A stretch of DNA of 36,337 nt. Source: Thermoleophilia bacterium (GTDB lineage Bacteria > Actinomycetota > Thermoleophilia > Gaiellales > Gaiellaceae). Both the position numbers and the translations under genes were made by a program. Each line of letters opens with the position of its first letter. The first letter of the stretch is position 1. Where the stretch lies: assembly GCA_023382435.1 (NCBI GenBank), contig JAHDVS010000029.1, positions 1 through 36,337 of the forward strand, in the 5' to 3' direction. This document shows positions 14,966-23,614 of this stretch, in pieces. The notes below the pieces were generated by a model, which was not told where the DNA came from, made no database searches, and saw only the letters and a program-made list of their open reading frames with translations.

Positions 14966-15510
14966 TGCTTCGACTCCCCGGCGGCGCTCGCAGTTCCAAG
15001 CCTGTGCGCCAGCTCGACGCGGCCGCGGAAGATCCTCGACTTCACGGTACCTTCCGGCACCCCCAGCACTTCCGCGATCTCCGCGTACGAGTGCCCGAGC
15101 ACGTCGTACAGGAGCACCGCCGTGCGGTAGGTCTCGTCGAGCCCGGCGAGCGCCCGCTGGAGCTCGCCGGACAGCTCGCGCTCCGCGATCGGGTCGCGCG
15201 GGCTCGCCGGCTCGGCTACGTCATCGAGCGGCACCCCGCCGCCGCGTGCGCTGCGCGCTCGCTGGTCGTGCACCGCGTTCAGGCAGATCCGGTAGAGCCA
15301 GGTCGAGAACGCCGACTCGGCACGGAAGCGCGGCAGCGCCCGCCACGCCCGGATCAGCGTCTCCTGCACGGCGTCCTCCGCGTCGCTGGCGGAGCCGAGC
15401 TCGCGCGCCGCCAGCGTCACGAGCCGGTGGCGATGCTCCTCCACGAGCCGCGCGAACGCATCGCGGTCACCCGCCTGCGCCTTCCGTACGAGCCGATCGT
15501 CAGGATTCAC
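14962..15510 (-). CDS. ECF-type RNA polymerase sigma factor (SigE/RpoE-like)
   Basis: 182 aa from the GTG at 15510. Region 2 includes DAFARLVEEHRHRLVTLA, DAEDAVQETLIRAWRALP and FSTWLYRICLNAVHD. Region 4 includes GLDETYRTAVLLYDVLGHSY and AEIAEVLGVPEGTVKSRIFR, the -35-binding helix-turn-helix. Sigma is cotranscribed and coupled to its anti-sigma (4-nt overlap), the usual module for envelope or oxidative stress. AGAGGAGA lies 11 nt upstream of the GTG, inside the divergent glycosyltransferase gene whose start codon is only 3 nt away. The longer frame extending to 16743 is antisense to that gene. Confidence 0.93.
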   Translation of the reverse strand: MNPDDRLVRKAQAGDRDAFARLVEEHRHRLVTLAARELGSASDAEDAVQETLIRAWRALPRFRAESAFSTWLYRICLNAVHDQRARSARGGGVPLDDVAEPASPRDPIAERELSGELQRALAGLDETYRTAVLLYDVLGHSYAEIAEVLGVPEGTVKSRIFRGRVELAHRLGTASAAGESKQ

Positions 15511-15513
15511 GCC

Positions 15514-16791
15514 GTGAAGATTCTCCTCTGGCACGGGTACCTCCTGGGAGGCACCGGCTCGAATATCTACACGCGATCGCTCGCGCGCGCCTGGTCGCAG
15601 CTCGGACACGAGGTCGTCGTCTTCTGCCAGGATCCGCATCCGGAGCGCCACGATCTCGGGGGCGCGGCGGTGGTGCGGCCCGACATCGGCGGCGTGCTGC
15701 CCGTATTCGTGGTCGATCGCTACGAGGACCTCGAAGCCCGCCGCGTCCAGGACCTCTCCCCGGCCGAGCGGCAGCGGTTCGTCGACGCGAACGCGGCCGC
15801 GCTGCGCGAGCACCTGCCCGCGGGCCTCGTGTTCACGAACCACCTCCTGCTCGGCGGCCCCGTCGGCGCCGCCACCGGCGTCCCCTACAGGGTCAAAGCG
15901 CACGGATCCGAGCTCGAGTTCTCGATGCGCGGCAACGCGGAGCTGTGCGCCTGGGCGCGTGCGACGCTCGGATCCGCCGCCGCGATCTACGCCGGCACCG
16001 AGCACGTGCGCCGGGTGATCGAGGAGGTGCTCGGGCCCGGCGCCCACCTCGACCGCGTGCGGGTCGTTCCGCCCGGCGTGGATGTCGAGGACTTCCGCCC
16101 CCGGCCGCGCGCCGAGGCGCTCGCGGGGTTGCTCGCGGAGGCCGAGCGCGACCCGCCGAACCCGCCGGGCGCGCACGACCAGCGCCGGCCGGACGAGGGC
16201 AACGCGGCGCGGCTCGAGGCGTTCCTGTCGGGCGCTCAGCCGACGATCGTGTTCGTCGGGCGGATCAGCCGCGAGAAGGGCGCGCACGTGCTCGTCGAGG
16301 CGCTGCGGCGGCTGCGCACGCCCGCGCGCACGGTGATGGTGGGCTGGGGCGACATCCGCGACCAACTCGAGGCGGAGGCCGCCGGCCTGCCCGTTCTCTT
16401 CACCGGCGCGCTCGAGCACCGCCACCTCGTCCACCTGTTCGCGCTCGCCGACGCGGCCGTCACCCCGTCCACGTTCCCCGAAGCGTTCGGCATGGTCGCC
16501 GCCGAGGCCGCGGCCTGCGGCGCGCCGCCGCTCGTCGCGCGCCACACCGGGCTCGCCGAGATCGCCGAGGGGCTCGAGGCCGAGTACCCGCCGCACCTGC
16601 GCGAGCTCGCGAGCTTCGAGAACGGCGACACGGACGGGCTCGCCCTCAAGCTCGACGCGATCCTCGCGCTCGGGCAGGCCGACCGGGAGGCGCTGCGCGC
16701 CGCCGCCCGGCGAGCGGCGGTCGCGAGGTGGAGCTGGGAGCACGTCGCCGCTCTGATACTTTCGGCCGGATGGGAGACGCCCAGCGCCTGA
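15514..16791 (+). CDS. GT4-family glycosyltransferase
   Basis: 425 aa from the GTG at 15514, with AGGA 8 nt upstream located inside the sigma gene's start. GT-B fold: LLWHGYLLGGTGSNIYTRSL at the N-terminus (Gly-rich donor loop), VKAHGSELEF, RVVPPGVDVEDF at the domain junction, then TIVFVGRISREKGAHVLVEAL and PSTFPEAFGMVAAEAAACG (the E-x7-E nucleotide-sugar site). Acceptor and sugar are not predictable. It ends 22 nt inside the GCS2-ligase gene. The start codon is 3 nt from that of the divergent sigma factor. Confidence 0.9.
   Translation: MKILLWHGYLLGGTGSNIYTRSLARAWSQLGHEVVVFCQDPHPERHDLGGAAVVRPDIGGVLPVFVVDRYEDLEARRVQDLSPAERQRFVDANAAALREHLPAGLVFTNHLLLGGPVGAATGVPYRVKAHGSELEFSMRGNAELCAWARATLGSAAAIYAGTEHVRRVIEEVLGPGAHLDRVRVVPPGVDVEDFRPRPRAEALAGLLAEAERDPPNPPGAHDQRRPDEGNAARLEAFLSGAQPTIVFVGRISREKGAHVLVEALRRLRTPARTVMVGWGDIRDQLEAEAAGLPVLFTGALEHRHLVHLFALADAAVTPSTFPEAFGMVAAEAAACGAPPLVARHTGLAEIAEGLEAEYPPHLRELASFENGDTDGLALKLDAILALGQADREALRAAARRAAVARWSWEHVAALILSAGWETPSA
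16755..16760 (+). promoter_or_regulatory. -10 box GATACT inside the glycosyltransferase 3' end
   Basis: GATACT ends 9 nt before the ATG of the carboxylate-amine ligase gene. It may give an internal, leaderless promoter for the ligase and the MTA phosphorylase. Confidence 0.4.
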
Positions 16792-17945
16792 CCCCCGACG
16801 AGCAGATCGCGCTCGCCCGCCAGCAGTTCGAGGACGGAACCGACTTCACGGTCGCGGTCGAGGAGGAGTTCGCGCTCCTCGACCCGGAGACGCTCGGCCT
16901 CGCGCCGCGGTTCGAGGAGCTGTTCTCCGCCGCCCAGGCGACCGACCTCGGCGAGCACGTCGTCGGCGAGCTGATCTCCTCCGAGATCGAGGTCCGCACG
17001 GGGCGCTGCGAGACCTTTCCCGAGGCGGCGGCGAGGGTTGCCGAGCGGCGCGCGCAGCTGCTCGCGCTCGCCGACGCGCACGGCATCTCGCTCGGGTCGA
17101 CGGGCGCGCACCCCTGGAGCCCCTGGCAGGAGCAGGCGATCATCGACACGCCCCACTACCGGCGCAACGACGAGCTGCTGCGCTACGTCGTCTGGCGCAA
17201 CAACACGTTCGGGCTGCACGTGCACGTCGGCATCCGCGGCGCCGACCGGGCCGTCAGGGTCTGCGACGCCCTGCGTAGCTACCTGCCCGACCTGCTCGCC
17301 CTCTCGGCCAGCTCGCCGTTCGTCGAGGACGTCTACACGCACCTGCACTCGACGCGCACCCAGATCTTCACCCGCATGTTCCCGCGCTGCGGCGTCCCCG
17401 ACGCCTTCGAGACCTGGCGGGAGTACGAGGAGTTCGTGCGCTTCCTCTACGGCACCGGCTCGGTCACGGAGCACACCCAGCTGTGGTGGAGCGTTCGGCT
17501 GCACCTCGCCTACCCGACCGTCGAGGTGCGCATCTGCGACGCCCAACCGGAGCTCGCCGAGGCCCGGTCGCTCGCGGCGCTCGTCTACTCGCTCGCCGCG
17601 CGCATCGCCCGGGCCATCGACGAGGGCGAGCCGATCGCGATTCACCCGCACCGACTGATCGAGGAGAACCTCTGGCGGGCGATCCGCCACGGCAGCTCCG
17701 GCGAGCTGATCGCGCTCGGCACGGATCGCGTGCGCCCGGCCCGGGAGGCGCTCGAGGAGCTCGTCGAGTGGGTGCGGCCCGTGGCCGAGGAGCTCGGGGC
17801 GGCCCGGTATCTGGCGATCCCGGCCGCAAACCCGGCGGAGCGGCAGATCGCGCGCTTCGAGGAGGGCGTGTCGCTACGGGAGATCTACGCGGAGCAGGTG
17901 GCCCGCACCCGCGATCTCGCGGTCGAGGCCGCCCGCGGCACCTGA
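16770..17945 (+). CDS. GCS2-type carboxylate-amine ligase (YbdK family)
   Basis: 391 aa from the ATG at 16770. The family ligates the gamma-carboxylate of glutamate to an amine, with weak gamma-glutamylcysteine synthesis known for E. coli YbdK. Visible: DFTVAVEEEFALLD (metal-binding Glu cluster), ELISSEIEVRTG, STGAHPWSPW, NTFGLHVHVGI, TQLWWSVRLHLAYPTVEVRICD and ENLWRAIRHG. Complete length. Actinobacteria use mycothiol rather than glutathione, so an ergothioneine-type (EgtA-like) or other gamma-glutamyl product is possible. Overlaps the glycosyltransferase by 22 nt, and the next gene follows at 8 nt. Confidence 0.88.
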   Translation: MGDAQRLTPDEQIALARQQFEDGTDFTVAVEEEFALLDPETLGLAPRFEELFSAAQATDLGEHVVGELISSEIEVRTGRCETFPEAAARVAERRAQLLALADAHGISLGSTGAHPWSPWQEQAIIDTPHYRRNDELLRYVVWRNNTFGLHVHVGIRGADRAVRVCDALRSYLPDLLALSASSPFVEDVYTHLHSTRTQIFTRMFPRCGVPDAFETWREYEEFVRFLYGTGSVTEHTQLWWSVRLHLAYPTVEVRICDAQPELAEARSLAALVYSLAARIARAIDEGEPIAIHPHRLIEENLWRAIRHGSSGELIALGTDRVRPAREALEELVEWVRPVAEELGAARYLAIPAANPAERQIARFEEGVSLREIYAEQVARTRDLAVEAARGT

Positions 17946-17953
17946 CGCGCGCG

Positions 17954-18745
17954 ATGCCCGCTCCCGAGATCGGCATCTTCGGCGGCTCCGGGTTCTACTC
18001 GTTCCTCGACGACGTCGAGGAGGTCGCGCTCGACACGCCCTACGGCCCCCCGTCGGCGCCCGCGACGATCGGGGAGATCGACGGCACGCGCGTCGCGTTC
18101 ATCCCCCGCCACGGGCGCAGCCACGAGCTGCCGCCGCACCGGATCAACTACCGGGCGAACGTCTGGGCGATGCGCGAGCTCGGCGTCCGCCGACTGATCG
18201 GCCCCTGCGCCGCCGGGGCGCTCAGGGCCGAGCTCGAGCCCGGCGAGCTCGTCCTCTGCGACCAGTTCGTCGACCGCACGAATGGTCGGGCGGACACGTT
18301 CTACGACGGGCCCGAAACGGCGCACGTCTCGGCCGCCGACCCGTACTGTCCCGAGCTGCGCGCGCTCCTCGCCGGGGCGGCACGGGAGCTGGGGATCCCC
18401 GCCCGCGATGGCGGCACCGTCGTCGTGATCCAGGGGCCCCGGTTCTCGACGCGCGCCGAGTCGGAGTGGTTCCAGCGGTCCGGCTGGGACGTCGTCAACA
18501 TGACCGCCTACCCGGAGGGCCACCTCGCGAGAGAGCTCGAGCTCTGCTACGTGAACGTGTCGATGGTCACCGACCACGACGTCGGCGTCGGCGGCGTCGA
18601 GTCGGCGTCGAGCGACACCGTCATGCGTGTCTTCCAGGAGAACCTGGCGAAGCTGCGGCAGCTCCTGTTCGCAGCCGTGCCGCTGATCGGCCCGCAGCCC
18701 GCTGAGCACCCGTGCGCGACGGCCCTGCGGGACGCGACGCTGTGA
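17954..18745 (+). CDS. mtnP: S-methyl-5'-thioadenosine phosphorylase
   Basis: 263 aa PNP/MTAP-type phosphorylase. EIGIFGGSGFYSFLDD at the start, PRHGRSHELPPHRINYRANV (phosphate site), GPCAAGALRAELEPGELV, IQGPRFSTRAES, VVNMTAYPEGHLARELELCY and MVTDHDVG. The TDHD segment corresponds to the base-specificity region of MTA phosphorylases (TDYD in the human enzyme), favouring adenine over hypoxanthine/guanine. It splits methylthioadenosine, the by-product of polyamine and related synthesis, into adenine and methylthioribose-1-phosphate. A relative with preference for methylthioinosine cannot be excluded. Confidence 0.88.
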   Translation: MPAPEIGIFGGSGFYSFLDDVEEVALDTPYGPPSAPATIGEIDGTRVAFIPRHGRSHELPPHRINYRANVWAMRELGVRRLIGPCAAGALRAELEPGELVLCDQFVDRTNGRADTFYDGPETAHVSAADPYCPELRALLAGAARELGIPARDGGTVVVIQGPRFSTRAESEWFQRSGWDVVNMTAYPEGHLARELELCYVNVSMVTDHDVGVGGVESASSDTVMRVFQENLAKLRQLLFAAVPLIGPQPAEHPCATALRDATL

Positions 18746-18867
18746 GTCGCCCGCCGGGATTACCCGGGGCATGACATCCGGACTTTGTGATAGAAATCCG
18801 CCCCGGCGCTTCCCGGCTTCTGACGTGGGGTTGAGGCAACCCTGACGAGGCCCGGGGCGCCCTGTTT

Positions 18868-20934
18868 GTGCAAGCGACGATGGGCGGGATTGTGACCGAC
18901 TTCTTCCAGAACCACTCCGTGTTGTTCGCTCTTCTCGCCGCCGCCCTCAGCGTCGCCTGGGGCATCGGCCTGACCGTGTGGCTGCTCAAGCTTCCGGCCG
19001 GCAGCGCCCGGATGCAGGAGATCTCGCGCGCCGTCCAGCAGGGCGCCGCCGCGTACCTGCGCCGCCAGTACACGACCATCGCCGGCGTCGCCGTCGTGAT
19101 CTTCCTCGGGATCGGGTTCTGGAACGATCTCGGCTGGGGCACCGCGGTCGGCTTCCTGATCGGCGCGGTCTTCTCCGCCGCGGCCGGCTTCGCCGGGATG
19201 AACGTCGCGGTGCGCGCGAACGTGCGCACCGCGGAGGCCGCGAAGGGGGGGATCAAGCCGGCGCTCCAGGTGGCGTTCCGGGCCGGCACGGTCACCGGCC
19301 TCTTCGTGGTCGGACTCGGGCTCCTCGGCGTCGCCGCCTACTACGGCATCCTCACGAACTGGTTTGACCGCAGCGCGCAGGACGCGACGCGCGACCTGAT
19401 CGGCCTCGCTTTCGGCGGTTCGCTGATCTCCGTGTTCGCGCGGCTCGGCGGCGGCATCTTCACGAAGGCCGCCGACGTCGGCGCCGACCTCGTCGGCAAG
19501 ATCGAGGCGGGCATCCCCGAGGACGACCCGCGCAACCCCGCCGTGATCGCCGACAACGTCGGCGACAACGTCGGCGACTGCGCCGGCATGGCCGCCGACC
19601 TGTTCGAGACGTACGCGGTCACGGCGGTCGCGGTCATGTTCCTCGGCGCGGTCAACTTCCCGGCGACCGGGATCGTCACCTACCCGCTCGCGATCGGCGG
19701 CGTCGCGATCGTCGCCTCGATCCTCGGCACGTTCTTCGCCCGGATCGGCCGCAGCGGCTCGGTCATGAACGCGCTCTACAAGAGCGTCGCGGTCGCCACG
19801 ATCCTGGCCGGGATCGGCTTCATCCCGATCACGATGGCGTTCGACGGCGGCGCGTTCAGCTTCTGGGAGCTGTACGGCTCCGCGCTGATCGGCCTCGGCG
19901 TCACGTTCGCGCTCGTCGGGATCACCGAGTACTACACTGGCAGCCGCTGGAAGCCCGTGAAGTCGATCTCGAAGGCGTCGACCACCGGCCACGCGACGAA
20001 CATCATCGAGGGGCTCGCGGTCGGGATGCAGGCGACCGCGGCGCCCGTGATCGTGATCGCGGTCGCGATCGTCGCCGCCAACGAGGTCGCCGGCCTCTTC
20101 GGCATCGGCATCGCGGTGATGGCGCAGCTCGCCATGACCGGCCTGATCGTCGCTCTCGATGCCTACGGGCCCGTCACCGACAACGCGGGCGGGATCGCGG
20201 AAATGGCGGATCTGGACGAGTCCGTCCGCGGCGTCACCGATCCGCTCGACGCGGTCGGTAACACGACCAAGGCGGTCACGAAGGGGTACGCGATCGGCTC
20301 CGCCGGCCTCGCAGCGCTCGTCCTCTTCGACGGTTTCACGTCCGAGCTCGACGCCCGCGGCTTCTCGATCACGTTCTCGCTCTCGGACGCCTGGGTGATC
20401 GCCGGCCTCTTCATCGGAGGCCTGATGCCGTTTCTCTTCTCCTCGCTCGCGATGCAGGCCGTCGGCCGCGTCGGCGCCCAGGTCGTCGAGGAGGTGCGCC
20501 GGCAGTTCCGGGAGATCCCCGGCATCCTCGAGGGCACCGGCAAGCCCGAGTACGGGCACGCCGTCGACATCGTCACCGGCGCGGCAATCAGGAACATGAT
20601 GCTGCCGAGCGCGATCCCGATCGTGTTCCCGATCGTCGTCGGGATCATCAAGCCGGAGATGCTGGGCGGCCTCCTGATCGGCACGATCGTCACCGGCATC
20701 TTCCTCGCAATCTCGATGACGTCGGGCGGTGGCGCCTGGGACAACGCGAAGAAGCTGATCGAGGACGGCGCGTTCGGAGGCAAGGGCTCGGATGCCCACG
20801 CGGCGGCGATCACGGGCGACACCGTCGGCGACCCGTACAAGGACACCGCGGGCCCCGCGATCAACCCGATGATCAAGATCACGAACATCGTCGCGATCCT
20901 GATGATCCCGCTGATCGTCTCGATCCACGGGTAG
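18868..20934 (+). CDS. hppA: Membrane-bound proton-translocating pyrophosphatase, K+-independent type
   Basis: 688 aa from the GTG at 18868; ATG at 18880 is an alternative. About 16 membrane helices. It couples hydrolysis of pyrophosphate to proton export. Catalytic segments: [57 protein letters not shown] and [19 protein letters not shown], whose Asp/Lys residues bind Mg-pyrophosphate. In the segment [19 protein letters not shown], the Lys and Thr occupy the positions (460 and 463 in the usual numbering) that mark K+-independent enzymes, while K+-dependent ones have Ala there. The 122-nt upstream gap shows no confident promoter. DUF1918 follows after 4 nt. Confidence 0.97.
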   Translation: MQATMGGIVTDFFQNHSVLFALLAAALSVAWGIGLTVWLLKLPAGSARMQEISRAVQQGAAAYLRRQYTTIAGVAVVIFLGIGFWNDLGWGTAVGFLIGAVFSAAAGFAGMNVAVRANVRTAEAAKGGIKPALQVAFRAGTVTGLFVVGLGLLGVAAYYGILTNWFDRSAQDATRDLIGLAFGGSLISVFARLGGGIFTKAADVGADLVGKIEAGIPEDDPRNPAVIADNVGDNVGDCAGMAADLFETYAVTAVAVMFLGAVNFPATGIVTYPLAIGGVAIVASILGTFFARIGRSGSVMNALYKSVAVATILAGIGFIPITMAFDGGAFSFWELYGSALIGLGVTFALVGITEYYTGSRWKPVKSISKASTTGHATNIIEGLAVGMQATAAPVIVIAVAIVAANEVAGLFGIGIAVMAQLAMTGLIVALDAYGPVTDNAGGIAEMADLDESVRGVTDPLDAVGNTTKAVTKGYAIGSAGLAALVLFDGFTSELDARGFSITFSLSDAWVIAGLFIGGLMPFLFSSLAMQAVGRVGAQVVEEVRRQFREIPGILEGTGKPEYGHAVDIVTGAAIRNMMLPSAIPIVFPIVVGIIKPEMLGGLLIGTIVTGIFLAISMTSGGGAWDNAKKLIEDGAFGGKGSDAHAAAITGDTVGDPYKDTAGPAINPMIKITNIVAILMIPLIVSIHG

Positions 20935-20938
20935 CGCG

Positions 20939-21217
20939 ATGGAGGGCAAGATCGGCGACACGATCGTGATGCGCGTCAAGACCCGGCGGGTCGCGCCGGC
21001 CGGCCGCCAGGGCACGATCGAGCAGGTGCTCGGGCCGGGGCGCTTCCTCGTCCGCTGGGGCGACGGCCGGGCGACCACGGTCGCGCCGCTCCCGGACGCG
21101 TTCGAGATCGTCCCGGCGGGGAAGACCGGATCGAAGGCGAAAAAGGCGGCCTCCTGGCCGCCCCCGCCGAAACCGCCGGCCGGCCGGCGGCGGGCGGCGC
21201 CGAAGAAGAAGACCTAG
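20939..21217 (+). CDS. DUF1918-like protein with basic C-terminal tail
   Basis: 92 aa. Residues 1-60 (GKIGDTIVMRVKTRRVAPAG, then GTIEQVLGPGRFLVRWGDGRATTVAPLPDAFEIVP) form an SH3-like barrel of the DUF1918 pattern, in which an RxGxI segment and FxVRWxDG segment are conserved. The last 30 residues are Lys/Pro/Arg-rich (KAKKAASWPPPPKPPAGRRR and following), suggesting nucleic-acid or polyanion contact. Function of the family is unknown. It follows hppA by 4 nt and ends before a hairpin, so the two form an operon. Confidence 0.7.
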   Translation: MEGKIGDTIVMRVKTRRVAPAGRQGTIEQVLGPGRFLVRWGDGRATTVAPLPDAFEIVPAGKTGSKAKKAASWPPPPKPPAGRRRAAPKKKT

Positions 21218-21220
21218 GCT

Positions 21221-21235
21221 CGGGCGACCCGCCCG
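21221..21235 (+). terminator. Short GC hairpin after the hppA-DUF1918 operon
   Basis: CGGGCG pairs with CGCCCG around a 3-nt loop, 4 nt past the DUF1918 stop. No T-tract. Confidence 0.35.
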
Positions 21236-21255
21236 CGGCCGTCGAGGGCTGCTGG

Positions 21256-21261
21256 TACCCT
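21256..21261 (+). promoter_or_regulatory. -10 box TACCCT of a probably leaderless promoter
   Basis: TACCCT ends 6 nt before the ATG of the molybdopterin oxidoreductase, identical in layout to the box before the hemolysin III gene. Confidence 0.5.
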
Positions 21262-21267
21262 CACGCC

Positions 21268-23367
21268 ATGGCGGCCACGGTGCGCGGAGCCTGCCCGCTC
21301 GACTGCCCGGACACGTGCTCCTGGCTCGTGACCGTTGAGAACGGGCGAGCCGTCTCGCTGCGCGGCGACCGCGACCACCCGTTCACGCGCGGCGCGCTCT
21401 GCGGCAAAGTCAACCGCTACCTCGACGGCCTCGACGCGCCAGACCGAGTGCTGCACCCGCTGCGGCGGGTCGGGGAGAAGGGCGAGGGCCGGTTCGAGCG
21501 CGCCTCCTGGGAGGAGGCGCTCGGGCTCGTCGCGACCGGGCTGCGCGGCGCGATCGGCCGCCACGGCCCCGAGTCTGTCCTGCCCTTCTACTTCGCCGGC
21601 ACGATGGGCCTCGTCCAGGGCACCGTGATGGGCGAGAGGCTGTTCCGGGCGCTCGGGGCCTCGCGGCTGGGGCTGACGATCTGCACCGGCGCCGCCAAGG
21701 CCGCGGCGCGCGCCACCTTCGGCGGCTACGTCGGCCCGGACCCCGAGGACATGCCGCACGCGAAGCTCGTCGTTCTCTGGGGCGCCAGCCTGCTCTCGAC
21801 GAACGTGCACCAGTGGCGGCTCGTGCTCGAGGCGCGCGAGCGGGGCGCGCACGTCGTCACCATCGACCCGCTGCGAACCGACACCGCGGGGCGCTCGGAC
21901 GAGCACATCGCGCCCCTGCCCGGCACCGACGGCGCGCTCGCGCTCGGCCTGATGCGCGCCGTGCTCGATGCCGGCGCAGCCGACCGCGACTGGCTCGAGC
22001 GCCACACGATCGGCTGGCCGGAGCTCGAGCAGCGGCTCGGCGAATGGCCGGTCGAGCGGGCCGCCGCCGTCTGCGGGCTCGACGAGCGCGAGGTGCGCGG
22101 CCTCGGTGAGCGGCTCGCCGCGACGCGTCCGACGACGATCCGGCTCGGCCTCGGCCTCCAGCGCCACTCGGGCGGGGCGGCGGCCTACCGGGCGATCTGC
22201 GCGATCCCCGCCGTCACCGGCGACTGGCGCCACGTCGGCGGCGGTGTCGTCACGCTCACCTCCGGGCAGCTGCTCGTCACGGACGGCCCCGCCGCGGCGC
22301 CGCCCGACCTGTCCTACCCGCCCGCGCGCACCGTCAACATGTCGCGCCTCGCCGAGGCGCTGACCGAGCTCGACGGCCCGCCGGTCTCGGCGCTCGTCGT
22401 CTACGACTCGAACCCGGCCGCCACCTCCGCCGACCAGTTGCGCGTGCGCCGCGGCCTCGAGCGCGACGATCTGTTCACGGTCGTGCTCGAGCAGCGCCTG
22501 ACCGACACGACCGACTACGCGGACGTCGTCCTGCCCGCGACGATGCAGCCCGAACACGCGGACCTCCACGTCGCCTACGGCCACCACTACGTCGCCTGGA
22601 ACGAGCCCGCGGTCGCCCCGGCCGGCGAGTGCCTCCCGAACGCCGAGATCTTCCGGCGGCTCGCCGCCGCGCTCGGGCTCGACCACCCGCGCCTGCGCGA
22701 CTCCGACGTCGAGATCGCCCGCCAGATTCTCGACACCCCCGAGTGCCGCGCCGCCGGGATCACGCTCGAGCGGCTGCGCGAGCGGGGCTGGCTGCGGGCC
22801 GGCACGATCGAGCGCGGCACGGCGCCGTACGCGGACGGCGGCTTTCCGAACGAGAGCGGCAAGGTCGAGCTCCGATCGAAGGGGCTGGCAGCCCTGGGGC
22901 ACGACCCGCTCGTCGGCTACGTGCCGCCGGTCGAGGTGGCGGACGAGGTGCTCGCCGAGCGCTACCCGCTCGTCCTCGTCTCGCCGGCCGGCCGGTTCAT
23001 GACGAGCTCGTCGTTCGGCTCCCAGCCGTGGCATCGGGCGAAGACCGGCCCGGCGCGTGTCCACCTCCATCCGGCCGACGCGGCCCGCCGCGGGATCGAG
23101 ACCGGTGACGAGGTCAGGGTCGGCAACGATCGCGGCTCCTTCCTCGCCGAGGCCGTCGTCGACGACACGACCCGCCCGGGCGTCGCCTGCACGCTCAAGG
23201 CGCCGTGGGCGAAGCTGAGCCCGGAAGGGACGACCGTGAACGCGACGACGCCCGAGCGCGACTCCGACCTCGGCGGCGGCCCCACCTACCACGACAACCG
23301 GGTCGAGGTGGAGCCCGTAGGTGTGCGGCGGGCGGGCGCGCGCGAGGCCGCGGTCGCCGCTCTCTGA
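21268..23367 (+). CDS. Molybdopterin oxidoreductase (bis-MGD, one 4Fe-4S cluster)
   Basis: 699 aa. An N-terminal 4Fe-4S domain with C9-x3-C13-x3-C17-x27-C45 is followed by the Mo/W-bis-MGD domains and a C-terminal dinucleotide-binding domain (VRVGNDRGSFLAEAVVDD, then PGVACTLKAPWAKLSPEG). Cys139 in LTICTGAAKAAA is placed where DMSO-reductase-family enzymes carry their metal ligand. No twin-arginine signal, no electron-transfer or membrane subunit next door, so it is probably cytoplasmic with unknown partner and substrate. The MopB group includes many uncharacterised stand-alone proteins of this size. The next gene is convergent, with 7 nt between stops. Confidence 0.88.
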   Translation: MAATVRGACPLDCPDTCSWLVTVENGRAVSLRGDRDHPFTRGALCGKVNRYLDGLDAPDRVLHPLRRVGEKGEGRFERASWEEALGLVATGLRGAIGRHGPESVLPFYFAGTMGLVQGTVMGERLFRALGASRLGLTICTGAAKAAARATFGGYVGPDPEDMPHAKLVVLWGASLLSTNVHQWRLVLEARERGAHVVTIDPLRTDTAGRSDEHIAPLPGTDGALALGLMRAVLDAGAADRDWLERHTIGWPELEQRLGEWPVERAAAVCGLDEREVRGLGERLAATRPTTIRLGLGLQRHSGGAAAYRAICAIPAVTGDWRHVGGGVVTLTSGQLLVTDGPAAAPPDLSYPPARTVNMSRLAEALTELDGPPVSALVVYDSNPAATSADQLRVRRGLERDDLFTVVLEQRLTDTTDYADVVLPATMQPEHADLHVAYGHHYVAWNEPAVAPAGECLPNAEIFRRLAAALGLDHPRLRDSDVEIARQILDTPECRAAGITLERLRERGWLRAGTIERGTAPYADGGFPNESGKVELRSKGLAALGHDPLVGYVPPVEVADEVLAERYPLVLVSPAGRFMTSSSFGSQPWHRAKTGPARVHLHPADAARRGIETGDEVRVGNDRGSFLAEAVVDDTTRPGVACTLKAPWAKLSPEGTTVNATTPERDSDLGGGPTYHDNRVEVEPVGVRRAGAREAAVAAL

Positions 23368-23374
23368 CCGCCCG

Positions 23375-23596
23375 CTAGCTGCGGCGGCGCGCCTGCGGGC
23401 CGCGGCCGCCGATCGCCGCGTACGCGAGCGTCTGGAGCGACTCGTTCAGGGCTTTCAGCTCGTGTGCGATTCGCAGCAGCGCGTCGGCCGAGTCGAGGCG
23501 CGAGTTGAGGACGTGCACCTCCTGGCAGAGCGTGTCGAGCCGCTCGAGGATCGCGTCGAGCTGCCGGTCGTCGAGGTGCTGGCGCGGCTCGGTCAC
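23375..23596 (-). CDS. Small coiled-coil protein of unknown function
   Basis: 73 aa, GTG start. From about residue 9 to 62 it is a continuous amphipathic helix with heptad-spaced hydrophobic residues (LDAILERLDTLCQEVHVLNS, then RLDSADALLRIAHELKALNE), followed by a basic tail GPQARRRS. No family recognised. It lies convergent to the molybdopterin gene and has its own TACCAT box 8 nt upstream, implying a leaderless transcript. Confidence 0.6.
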   Translation of the reverse strand: MTEPRQHLDDRQLDAILERLDTLCQEVHVLNSRLDSADALLRIAHELKALNESLQTLAYAAIGGRGPQARRRS

Positions 23597-23604
23597 CTGA
23601 CAGG

Positions 23605-23610
23605 ATGGTA
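23605..23610 (-). promoter_or_regulatory. -10 box TACCAT before the small coiled-coil gene
   Basis: On the minus strand TACCAT ends 8 nt before the GTG at 23596, in the 18-nt gap behind the HAD gene. Confidence 0.4.
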
Positions 23611-23614
23611 CGCG

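Noticed and set aside
14445-16769. Upstream extension of the GCS2 ligase frame
   Set aside because: The frame is open for 775 codons before the true ATG, but overlaps the anti-sigma, sigma and glycosyltransferase genes. The recognised family starts at 16770.
18760-21078. 772-codon minus-strand open frame
   Set aside because: Antisense to hppA. Its Asp/Arg/Glu-rich low-complexity translation is the mirror of membrane-helix codons.
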